In this document: positions 55,419 to 64,000 of the stretch, piece by piece
Numbering within the stretch: position 1 is the stretch's first letter
Layout: every line of letters begins with the position of its first letter
Assembly: GCF_003703395.1 (NCBI RefSeq)
Contig: NZ_RDQN01000008.1
Location: forward strand, 90,180 to 154,179
Direction of reading: 5' to 3'
Length of the DNA: 64,000 bases
Source: Pseudoxanthomonas spadix
Lineage (GTDB): Bacteria; Pseudomonadota; Gammaproteobacteria; Xanthomonadales; Xanthomonadaceae
Made by a program: the position numbers and the translations under genes
The notes under the pieces: generated by a model
Database searches by the model: none
What the model was told of the DNA's origin: nothing
The model's input: the letters and a program-made list of their open reading frames with translations, nothing else

Positions 55419-55585
55419 CTAGCAGCCTGTCGGACTTTGGTCGGCCGGGCTGCGAATCCGCCTGTGCGGTCCATCTTTCCGCCGCTTCTTGGCCATAGCA
55501 CCACTATGGGCCGGCGAACCGTCGAAAATCTGACCTCGCACAGCCGAATTCTCGCCTCGACCACCAAAGCCCGACAGACTGCTAG
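55419..55585. mobile_element. Hairpin-forming MITE-like element
   Basis: A 167-bp element with 23-bp terminal inverted repeats matching at 21 positions: left arm 55419-55441 and right arm 55563-55585, sharing CTAGCAG-x-CTGTCGG-x-CTTTGGT. Both ends carry CTAG, which may be the duplicated 4-bp target. Further pairing continues inward (CTGTGCG with CGCACAG) to a small tip hairpin, CCATAG-N5-CTATGG, near 55491-55508, so the whole element can fold into one imperfect hairpin. No transposase is encoded. The YTAR-type target is characteristic of IS5-group elements, a possible parent. Confidence 0.82.
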
Positions 55586-55651
55586 GCTCGCCTTGGCCCG
55601 AACGCCCGCTTGCCGACGCCGGGCATTGACCTTTGCTTCCGCCGCGCCCGC

Positions 55652-56248
55652 ATGTCCCCAGTTCCCCAGGTTGAACCGCAGTCTGCCGCACGTTTCCTGC
55701 GTGAGGTCACCGCGCAGGCGCATGCCCGGGTCGAAGCCTTGCCGCACATGCCCGCGCTGGCCGCCGGCACCCTGGATCGCGCGCGCTACGCGCAGGTGCT
55801 GGGTTGCCATCTGGCGGTCTTGGCCCCGTGGGAATGCACCCATGCGCCCTGGCTGGACACGCTGGCCGCGCACGGCTGGCCGTATCGCCGCCGTGCCGCT
55901 GCCCTGCGCCATGACCTGGCCGCGCTGGAGGCCAGCGCCCCGATGGCGCCGCAACCGGCTCTGCCGGCCGACGGCCCGGCCCGCGCGTGGGGCATGTTGT
56001 ACGTGGTCGAAGGCGCGCTGCTGGGCGGCCGGATCATCGCCCGCCAGTTGCGCCTGCAGCAGCCGCAGCTGGCCCCGGCGCTGGCCTACCTGGACATGGG
56101 CAGCCAAGATCCCTCGGCCTGGCGCCGCTTCCAGGGCTGCCTGGAAGCGGCGCTGGCCGATCCGCCTTCGCGCGCGCAGGCCGCGGCCGGCGCCAGGGCG
56201 ATGTTCGCGCGTTTCGCCCACCATCTTTCCGCGGGAGTGCGTGCATGA
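55652..56248 (+). CDS. bphO: Bacteriophytochrome haem oxygenase BphO
   Basis: A 198-residue haem oxygenase that cleaves haem to biliverdin, the chromophore of the adjacent bacteriophytochrome. The proximal haem ligand is most likely the histidine in TAQAHARVEALPHM near the N-terminus, and the distal helix has VVEGALLGGRIIARQL with the glycine-rich kink typical of the family. The ATG at 55652 is chosen because the longer frame begins within the preceding repeat. The stop overlaps the bphP start (ATGA), giving a coupled bphO-bphP operon. Confidence 0.9.
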   Translation: MSPVPQVEPQSAARFLREVTAQAHARVEALPHMPALAAGTLDRARYAQVLGCHLAVLAPWECTHAPWLDTLAAHGWPYRRRAAALRHDLAALEASAPMAPQPALPADGPARAWGMLYVVEGALLGGRIIARQLRLQQPQLAPALAYLDMGSQDPSAWRRFQGCLEAALADPPSRAQAAAGARAMFARFAHHLSAGVRA

Positions 56249-58155
56249 GGGGCGCGTTCGACCCGGTGGACATGGACGCATGCGCGCGCGAGCCGATCCA
56301 CATCCCCGGTTCCATCCAGCCGTACGGCGTGCTGCTGGTGATCGACCCGGCCAGTGGCCGGGTGGTGCAGGCCAGCGCGACGGCGGCGGCGCTGCTGGGG
56401 GTGGACGCCGGCGCGCTGCTTGGCCAGCGCTGGGACGCGCTGCTGGACCTGGGGGCGCGGGTCCTGCCGGCCGCCGACCCACAGGCCGAGCCGCTGCATC
56501 TGGCGCATGCGCCGGTGACCTTCCCGCAGCGCGGCCAGCCCACCGCCGAGCCCTGCGTGGCCGCCTGGCACCTGTCGCCGGAGCAGTGGCTGGTGGAGAT
56601 CGAGCCGCGTGATTCGCAGGCCTGCGATGTCACCGCGCGCGATGCGCTGCCGGTGCTGCGCCTGCTGGAGCGCGATGGCTCGGTGGCCGAAGCCGCCCTG
56701 CGCGTGGCGCGCGAGATCCACGCCATGCTGGGCTACGAGCGGGTGATGGTCTATCGCTTCGACCAGGACTGGAATGGCGATGTGATCGCCGAAGCCAGGG
56801 CGGCGCATCTGCAAGGCTACCTGGGCCTGCATTACCCGGCCACCGACATCCCGGCGCAGGCGCGGGCACTGTACCTGCGCAACCGCGTGCGCCAGATCGC
56901 CCACGTCGGCTATCGCCCGGCGCCGATCGAGCCGGTGCTCAACCCGCACAGCCAGCAGCCGGTGGACCTGAGCGATGTCAGCCTGCGCAGCGTCTCGCCG
57001 GTGCACCTGGAATACCTGGGCAACATGGGCGTGCGCGCCACCCTGGTGACTTCGATCGTGGTCAATGACGTGCTGTGGGGACTGGTGTCCTGCCACCACG
57101 ACCGGCCGCTGTTTGCCAGCCACGCCATGCGCGATGTGGCCGACGCGCTGACCCGCGGCCTGGCCGCGCGCATCGGCGGGCTGCAGGCGGTGGAACGGGC
57201 GCGCACCGAATCGGCCCTGCTCACCGTGCGCGAGAAGCTGATCACCGCGTTCAACCAGATCGGCACCGGCACCGCAGACATGCTGGCCGACATGGCGCCG
57301 GAGCTGATGGACGTGATCGATGCCGATGGCGTGGCGATCTTCCACGGCCATCAGGTGACCGGCCACGGCCAGCTGCCGGCAGCGCAGGACCTGACCCGGA
57401 TCCGCGCCCGGATCGAGGCGCGCAACGACCAGAACCTGCGCGAAGGCGCGGTCGGCGCGCTGCAGACCGATGCGATTGGCACCACCTTCCCGGAACTGGC
57501 CGACCTGGCACCGCTGGCCGCTGGCGTCCTGTTCGTGCCGTTGATGCCACAGGCGCGCAGCGCACTGCTGTGGACCCGGCGCGAGCAGGTGCAGACGGTC
57601 AACTGGGCAGGCAATCCGCAGCTGGCCAAGCTGCCGGATATCCCCAATTCGCGCCTGTCGCCACGCAAGAGCTTCCAGCTGTGGCAGGAAACGGTGCGCG
57701 GGCGTTCGCGCCCGTGGTCGAGGCTGGACCTGGAATCGGCGCGCAGCCTGCAGGTGCTGATCGAGCTGATGGAGCGCAAGCGTTACCAGCAGGACTTCAC
57801 CATGCTGGAGGCTTCGCTGGCGCGGCTGCGCCAGGCCGTGGCGATCATCGAGCGCGGCCCGACCGGCATCGCCCGGGTCGTGTTTGCCAACGACGCCTTT
57901 GCCCGGCTGGCCGATACCGACACCTCGGACATGATCGGGCGCGACCTGCGTACGCTGCTGGATCCCTCGCTCCCGCCCCGGCAGCTGGCGCAGCTGGAAA
58001 CCCGGCTGGGCCAGGGGGAAGCCAGCGGTGCGGTGCTGCCGCTGCGGGTGGCCAATGCCGATCCGGTGGCCTGGCAATTCGATTTCGAACCGCTGCCGGC
58101 AGCGGCCGGCAAGACGGTCAGCCACTGGCTGCTGCAGCTGCGCGAGCCGGATTGA
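56245..58155 (+). CDS. bphP: Bacteriophytochrome BphP with PAS9 output domain (no kinase)
   Basis: A 636-residue red/far-red photoreceptor with PAS (about 15-120), GAF (about 135-305), PHY (about 315-500) and a C-terminal PAS9 domain (about 515-636). The biliverdin cysteine is Cys13 (DACAREPIHIPGSIQPYG). GAF contains LHYPATDIPAQARALYLRN (PASDIP motif, near residue 198), and the PHY tongue has PRKSFQLWQETV near residue 472 and a WxG-like VNWAGNP. The histidine-kinase module found in most bacteriophytochromes is absent, and the frame ends naturally after the PAS9 domain. This is the architecture of Xanthomonas campestris BphP, which signals through dimer rearrangement. Confidence 0.95.
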   Translation: MRGAFDPVDMDACAREPIHIPGSIQPYGVLLVIDPASGRVVQASATAAALLGVDAGALLGQRWDALLDLGARVLPAADPQAEPLHLAHAPVTFPQRGQPTAEPCVAAWHLSPEQWLVEIEPRDSQACDVTARDALPVLRLLERDGSVAEAALRVAREIHAMLGYERVMVYRFDQDWNGDVIAEARAAHLQGYLGLHYPATDIPAQARALYLRNRVRQIAHVGYRPAPIEPVLNPHSQQPVDLSDVSLRSVSPVHLEYLGNMGVRATLVTSIVVNDVLWGLVSCHHDRPLFASHAMRDVADALTRGLAARIGGLQAVERARTESALLTVREKLITAFNQIGTGTADMLADMAPELMDVIDADGVAIFHGHQVTGHGQLPAAQDLTRIRARIEARNDQNLREGAVGALQTDAIGTTFPELADLAPLAAGVLFVPLMPQARSALLWTRREQVQTVNWAGNPQLAKLPDIPNSRLSPRKSFQLWQETVRGRSRPWSRLDLESARSLQVLIELMERKRYQQDFTMLEASLARLRQAVAIIERGPTGIARVVFANDAFARLADTDTSDMIGRDLRTLLDPSLPPRQLAQLETRLGQGEASGAVLPLRVANADPVAWQFDFEPLPAAAGKTVSHWLLQLREPD

Positions 58156-58187
58156 TGCCGGCCCGCGCGGCGGTCACCGCGTGATGC

Positions 58188-59231
58188 CTACTTGCCGGTG
58201 ACCTCGCGGGCGTGCGCCGACAGGACCGCCAGTTGCGGCTTGGCCACGCCATCGACCGGCTGCACGCTGAAGATATAGCTCGGGTTCCACCAGGCACCAG
58301 CGGCCCAGTAGGTCCAGCCCAGCCACACATCGCTGTTGGTCTGCATGTACGCGAGCATGCCGTCCAGGGCGGCCATGCAGGTGGGGTTGTCGGCCGCGCC
58401 GAATTCACCCAGGAAGCCGACCTTCTGGTTGGCACGCAGCCAATCGGTGAAGCCCTTGAGCTTGTCGGCGCCGATGGTGGTGCTGACACAGGTGGCCGAG
58501 GTGCCCGAGTAATCCTTGTCCAGGTACTGGTGCACTTCGAAGGCCAGGTGATTGGCCGGGTCGCTCAGCTTGGCCAGGGCATCGCCATTGGAGATGCCGC
58601 CGCCGGCCGAGGCGCTGTTCCAGCTGTGCGCGCCGGTCCATGCCACGCCCGGAACCAGCACCAGGTTGCCGGCCCCGGTGGCGCGGATGGCATTGATGCC
58701 GGCCTGCGCGGCGCTGGCCCAGGTGGTGGAGGACAGCCCGGCCGGCTCGTTCATCAGGCCGAAGATCACTGCATCGTCGTTGGCGAAGGCGCTCGCCAGC
58801 TGCCGCCACAGGTCGGCGAAAACCGTTTCGGGCACGGTGCTGCTGCCGATGGCGGCGCCGTTGTATTTGCCGTAGTTGTGCGGGTCCAGAATGATCTTCA
58901 GGCCATGGTTCCTGGCGCGGGTGACCGCGGTGCGGATCTGGCCCAGCTGCGCGGCATCGAGGGTGACGCCGGCGTTGGGCTGCAGGCGCTCCCACAGGAA
59001 CGGCAAGCGGATCACGTTCATGCCCTGATCGGCGAAGTATGCATAGTCCGCATCGGAGGCATACATGTAGTCCTTGAACAGCACGCCTGGCTTTTTGGAC
59101 GAGTTGAATTCGGCCCCGGCCAGATTGACGCCTGCGTACTGCAGCGTGGTCTGTGCGTGGGCGCTGGAGGCGCAGGCCAGTCCGGCAGCCAGGGCCAGGG
59201 TGTTCAGCAAAGTGGTGATCGAAGGGCGCAT
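58188..59231 (-). CDS. Secreted GH5 family glycosidase (endoglucanase-like), first
   Basis: A 347-residue secreted TIM-barrel glycosidase. A signal peptide ends SSAHAQ. The catalytic acid/base is in GLMNEPAG (Glu about residue 162) and the nucleophile in GFLGEFGA (Glu about 276); VAWTGAHSWNSASAGGG and FEVHQYLDKDYSGT are standard GH5 segments for aromatic and His contacts. It should cleave a beta-1,4-glucan or mannan. No carbohydrate-binding module is present. ATG at 59231 begins the signal peptide directly. The tandem paralogue lies 480 bases upstream. Confidence 0.92.
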   Translation of the reverse strand: MRPSITTLLNTLALAAGLACASSAHAQTTLQYAGVNLAGAEFNSSKKPGVLFKDYMYASDADYAYFADQGMNVIRLPFLWERLQPNAGVTLDAAQLGQIRTAVTRARNHGLKIILDPHNYGKYNGAAIGSSTVPETVFADLWRQLASAFANDDAVIFGLMNEPAGLSSTTWASAAQAGINAIRATGAGNLVLVPGVAWTGAHSWNSASAGGGISNGDALAKLSDPANHLAFEVHQYLDKDYSGTSATCVSTTIGADKLKGFTDWLRANQKVGFLGEFGAADNPTCMAALDGMLAYMQTNSDVWLGWTYWAAGAWWNPSYIFSVQPVDGVAKPQLAVLSAHAREVTGK

Positions 59232-59654
59232 TGGGGGATCTCGGTGGTGTCGTGCGGACGCGCTCGGCGTGTCGCAGCAGGGGGATGGATTTGTCTTGCT
59301 GAACCGGTGGCTGGCGTGACGTTCGTGCCAGACCGACAGCCATCGTGGGCGTGTCATCTGCAAGCGGTGGCGCCGGCATCGGGGCTGACCGTTGCCGGCT
59401 CGACTTCGTCGCGCGTGGACCGCCGCAGTTCCAGCGTCCGTGGCGTGGCGTGCGGATCAGTTCCTGATTCCACCCGTGGCGAGGTCGGGTGGAATTTCGC
59501 AATTGGCATGCCAGTCAGCGTCCCCGCCCGCACCGCAATGTGCGTAGCGTGACAGAGTTCGATCGATCACCTGGATGACCCGCACACGCATCGAGATGGC
59601 ATCGCCGCACGCGTGGCCGGCGGCGCCTGTTGCTGCCCGCGCGGGCGAGCATGC
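59232..59654. other. Region between the two GH5 genes
   Basis: About 420 bases between the first GH5 start and the terminator of the second. It must hold the promoter for the first GH5 gene. Beyond scattered open frames of poor composition I see no gene and no strong structure. Confidence 0.35.
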
Positions 59655-59683
59655 AAGAAAACAGCCGCACTGCATGCGGCTGT
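59655..59683 (-). terminator. Intrinsic terminator of the upstream GH5 gene
   Basis: On the minus strand, ACAGCCGCA pairs with TGCGGCTGT around a 5-base loop and runs into TTTTC. It is about 30 bases after the stop of the GH5 gene at 59713, so each GH5 gene probably has its own transcript. Confidence 0.8.
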
Positions 59684-59712
59684 CGGGTGTCGAAAGGGGT
59701 CGGTTTGTGCCC

Positions 59713-60786
59713 TCAGTGGGCGTGCTTGTTCGACTGGGTGATCTGGCGGGCGTACCTGGACAGCACCGCCATCTGCGGTTTGTCGTTGCCCTCCTTGTCC
59801 GGCTGGACATTGAACATGTAGCTCGGCGGCCACCAGCCACCCGCGGCCCAGTAACTCCAACCACGCCACACATCGCCATTGTCCTGGATGTAGGCCAGCA
59901 TTCTGTCCAGCGCGGCCAGACAGGCCGGGTCGGGACTGGCGCCGAATTCGCCCAGGAACCCGGTCTTGCCGTTCTCGCGCAGCCAGCGGGTGAAGCCTTC
60001 CAGGCGGCGCACGCCGATGTTCTGGTCGTCGCCGCACTCGGGCTTGGTGCCCGACGAGTCCTTGTCCAGGTACTGGTGCGCTTCGAACACCAGCCGGTTG
60101 GCTGGATCCTTGAGCTTGGCCAGCGCATCGCCGTTGGAGGTGCCGCGCCCGGCGACCCGGCTGCCCCAGCTGTGGGCCCCGCTCCAGGCCGTGCCCGGCA
60201 CCAGGATCAGGTTTTGCGCGCCTGCCGCGCGGATCGCATCGATGCCGGCCTGGGCGATCCTGGCCCACTCGGTGGCGCCCATGTCGTGCGGCTCGTTCAT
60301 CAGGCCGAACATCACCTGCTTGTTGTTGGCAAACGCCGGCTCCCTGGCCAGGCGCGCCCACAGGTCGGTGAACACTGCCACCGGCACCGCCTCGCTGCCG
60401 ATCTGCGCACCGTTGTAGTCGGCGTAGTTGTGCACGTCCAGCAGCACGGTGATGCCACGCCTGGAGGCGTTCTCCACCGTCTTCTGCAGCAGCTTGAGCT
60501 GGATGGCGTCGAACTCGCCCCTGGGCTGCGGTTGCAGGCGTTCCCACAGGAACGGCAGGCGCACCACGTTCATGCCCTTGGAGGCGAAGTAGTCGAAGTC
60601 CTTCTCGGACGGGTAGGTGTAGTCCTTGAACAACGTGCCTGGCTTCTGGCTGGCCTTGAACTCGGCGCCGGCCAGGTTGACCCCGGCGTACTGCAGCACG
60701 CGCTGCTGGGCGCTGGCGGCCAGCGGGGTGGCCAGCAGCAGCGTGGCCAGGGCCAGGCTGAGCGTTCGGCAAAGGTGGGTGCGCAT
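59713..60786 (-). CDS. Secreted GH5 family glycosidase (endoglucanase-like), second
   Basis: A 357-residue paralogue of the GH5 protein downstream, with signal peptide ending ASAQ and the same catalytic pair: acid/base in FGLMNEPHD (Glu about 165) and nucleophile in GFLGEFGAS (Glu about 280). The two share LQYAGVNLAGAEF, KGMNVVRLPFLWERLQP and the WSYWAAGGWWPPSYMF C-terminal core, and differ by a longer C-terminal tail here (PDKEGNDKPQ...NKHAH). Likely the product of an older tandem duplication. Substrate preference may have diverged. Confidence 0.92.
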   Translation of the reverse strand: MRTHLCRTLSLALATLLLATPLAASAQQRVLQYAGVNLAGAEFKASQKPGTLFKDYTYPSEKDFDYFASKGMNVVRLPFLWERLQPQPRGEFDAIQLKLLQKTVENASRRGITVLLDVHNYADYNGAQIGSEAVPVAVFTDLWARLAREPAFANNKQVMFGLMNEPHDMGATEWARIAQAGIDAIRAAGAQNLILVPGTAWSGAHSWGSRVAGRGTSNGDALAKLKDPANRLVFEAHQYLDKDSSGTKPECGDDQNIGVRRLEGFTRWLRENGKTGFLGEFGASPDPACLAALDRMLAYIQDNGDVWRGWSYWAAGGWWPPSYMFNVQPDKEGNDKPQMAVLSRYARQITQSNKHAH

Positions 60787-60979
60787 GGACGTCTCCGTGG
60801 GGTCAAACCATCGTCATGCCCGGCGGCCGACAGGCGTAAGCGACCACCAAACGGCACGATGCATGGACGGTGCAGGTGGGGGAAGCGACCGCATTGCAGA
60901 CATGAGCCTACGACATCCAACGCAACACGCCGATGAAACGGCCGGCGCCAGGCCTGACCATTGCGTCATCGGTGAACGA

Positions 60980-62167
60980 TCAGCCGGTCTTGCGCGGACG
61001 CAGCACCAGCAGCGCGACGCCACCGCCCAGCAGGCCCCAGAACGCGGCGCCGATGCCGTGCACGCTCAGTCCGGAGGCGGTGATCAGGAAGCTCAGCAGC
61101 GCCGCCTCGCGGCTGCCGTGGTCTTTCAGCGCCCCGCTCAGGTTGCTGCCCAGCGCGCCCAGCAGGGCGATGCCGGCCATGGCCATCACCAGCTCCCTGG
61201 GAAACGCGGCCAGCAAGGTCACCACGGTCGCGCCGAACAGGCCGACCACCAGGTAGATCACCCCGGCCCAGACCGCGGCCATGTAACGGCGCTGCGGATC
61301 CGGGTGGGCTTCCGGCCCCATGCAGATGGCCGCGGTGATCGCCGCCAGATTGAGCGAGAACGCCCCGAACGGCGCCAGCACCACGTTCAGCGCGCCGGTC
61401 CAGCCGATCAGCGGCGAAACCGGCATGTGATAACCCGAGGCACGGATCACTGCCACGCCCGGCACATTCTGCGAGGCCATGGTCACCACGAACATCGGCA
61501 GGGCGATCCCCAGCAGCGCGGCGAAGGAGAAGGTCGGGGTGACCCACACCGGGCGCGTGGGCGTCAGCACGACGCTGTCCAGATGCAGCAGCCCGCCGCC
61601 GGCTGCCACCGCAATCCCGACCAGCAGCGTGGCGATCACCGAATAGCGCGGCCACAGCCGGCGCATCAGCAGGTAGCTGGCCAGCATCGCCAGCACCAGC
61701 AGCGGCTGGGTCCTGACCGCGACGAAGGTGTCCAGGCCGAAGCGCAGCAGGACCCCGGCCAGCATGCCCGCGGCCAGCGGCAGCGGGATGCGCGAGAGCA
61801 TCTTCTCGAACACCCCGGAAAATCCCGCCACTGCGATCAGCGCCGCGCACACCACGAACGCACCGATCGCATCGGACAGCGGCAGCGCGGTGGTGGTGGC
61901 CGCCAGCATCGCCGCCGCCGGTGTCGACCAGGCCGTCACCACCGGCATCCGATAGCGCAGCGACAGGCCGATGCAGGTCAGGCCCATTCCCACGCCCAAC
62001 GCCAGGATCCACGAACTGGTCTGGGCCTGGTCGGCACCGACCTGGCGCGCGGCCTGGAACACGATCACCGCCGAACTGGCAAAGCCCACCAGCACGGTGA
62101 CCAGGCCGGCGGCCAAGGCCGAGACGGAGGAATCACGCAGCAGGCGGGCAGGTGTCAGGGCAGACAT
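60980..62167 (-). CDS. BenE-like benzoate/H+ symporter family transporter
   Basis: A 395-residue inner-membrane protein with about twelve predicted helices, similar to BenE of benzoate uptake: AGLVTVLVGFASSAVIVFQAARQVGADQAQTSSWILALGVGMG opens the protein and WSTPAAAMLA, RIPLPLAAGMLAGVLLRFG and VTMASQNVPGVAVIRASGY follow. The latter carries the conserved NVPG element of the family. No aromatic catabolic genes are adjacent, so the true substrate is open. The start at MSALTPARLL is preferred; an ATG three codons earlier is possible. Confidence 0.85.
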   Translation of the reverse strand: MSALTPARLLRDSSVSALAAGLVTVLVGFASSAVIVFQAARQVGADQAQTSSWILALGVGMGLTCIGLSLRYRMPVVTAWSTPAAAMLAATTTALPLSDAIGAFVVCAALIAVAGFSGVFEKMLSRIPLPLAAGMLAGVLLRFGLDTFVAVRTQPLLVLAMLASYLLMRRLWPRYSVIATLLVGIAVAAGGGLLHLDSVVLTPTRPVWVTPTFSFAALLGIALPMFVVTMASQNVPGVAVIRASGYHMPVSPLIGWTGALNVVLAPFGAFSLNLAAITAAICMGPEAHPDPQRRYMAAVWAGVIYLVVGLFGATVVTLLAAFPRELVMAMAGIALLGALGSNLSGALKDHGSREAALLSFLITASGLSVHGIGAAFWGLLGGGVALLVLRPRKTG

Positions 62168-62254
62168 GGTGGGCACTGGAAGTCGGCCGTGGCAACGCGC
62201 GGCAGATGGAAGGCGCAGGCACGGCCAAGACCGCGCCTGGGTGCGGATCGTGGC

Positions 62255-64000
<1,746 letters not shown>

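Overview
The window is a GC-rich chromosomal segment from a gammaproteobacterium, most probably of the Xanthomonadaceae (Lysobacteraceae). The pointers are a PAS-GAF-PHY-PAS9 bacteriophytochrome without a kinase (the Xanthomonas campestris type), the hemD-hemX-hemY order, a lone homodimeric-type aceE, two tandem secreted GH5 glycosidases and a REP-associated transposase. The genus cannot be settled from the sequence alone. Genes are densely packed, no tRNA or rRNA gene was found, and most of the window is core metabolism.

Layout. 1-13.5 kb: the end of egtB plus egtD (ergothioneine), ilvA, an AEC-family permease, an unrecognised helical protein, then a tightly coupled run of an orphan ParA ATPase, a SixA-like phosphatase, a YceI protein, a phospholipase-D lipoprotein, a hotdog thioesterase, an acyltransferase and a YheT hydrolase, followed by a PEBP-family protein and uppP. 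13.5-19.9 kb: the nitrogen-control block glnA, glnK, amtB, ntrB, ntrC. It carries a textbook sigma-54 promoter with two NtrC boxes before glnA and a third, near-perfect NtrC box before ntrB. 20-21.3 kb: two tandem Cu,Zn superoxide dismutase lipoproteins. 21.4-32.4 kb: an unrecognised protein, a FadI-like thiolase, hemD-hemX-hemY, a thioesterase, a small exported protein, a membrane rhodanese, secB, gpsA, a cardiolipin synthase, and rpmB-rpmG with a long structured leader and a cluster of 3' hairpins.

33-40.3 kb: a complete leucine/isovalerate degradation operon (liuA-B-C-D-E) transcribed leftward, with a divergent TetR regulator and a palindromic candidate operator between them. 40.4-44.9 kb: a small lipoprotein, a TonB-like architecture protein and aceE. 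44.9-46.5 kb: the only clearly mobile region, a full-length REP-associated tyrosine transposase followed by two nested, progressively N-terminally truncated tandem copies. All three share one constant end, and an inverted copy of that end lies 25 bp from the next gene. 46.5-51.6 kb: an MBL-fold hydrolase, an AlkK-like acyl-CoA ligase, folE, and mntP preceded by a yybP-ykoY (manganese) riboswitch and followed by a ychJ-like gene.

51.7-64 kb: a zinc alcohol dehydrogenase, a hexose-6-phosphate mutarotase homologue, a lipoprotein, a double-PepSY protein, a 167-bp hairpin-forming MITE-like element, bphO-bphP (red-light sensing), two secreted GH5 glycosidases, a BenE transporter and gltD. gltB is expected just beyond the right edge. 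glnA, glnK-amtB-ntrBC and gltD together give the window a strong nitrogen-assimilation theme. The most noteworthy non-core signals are the nested transposase array, the hairpin element, the NtrC box before ntrB, the long rpmB leader and the Mn-riboswitch operon containing a YchJ-family protein.
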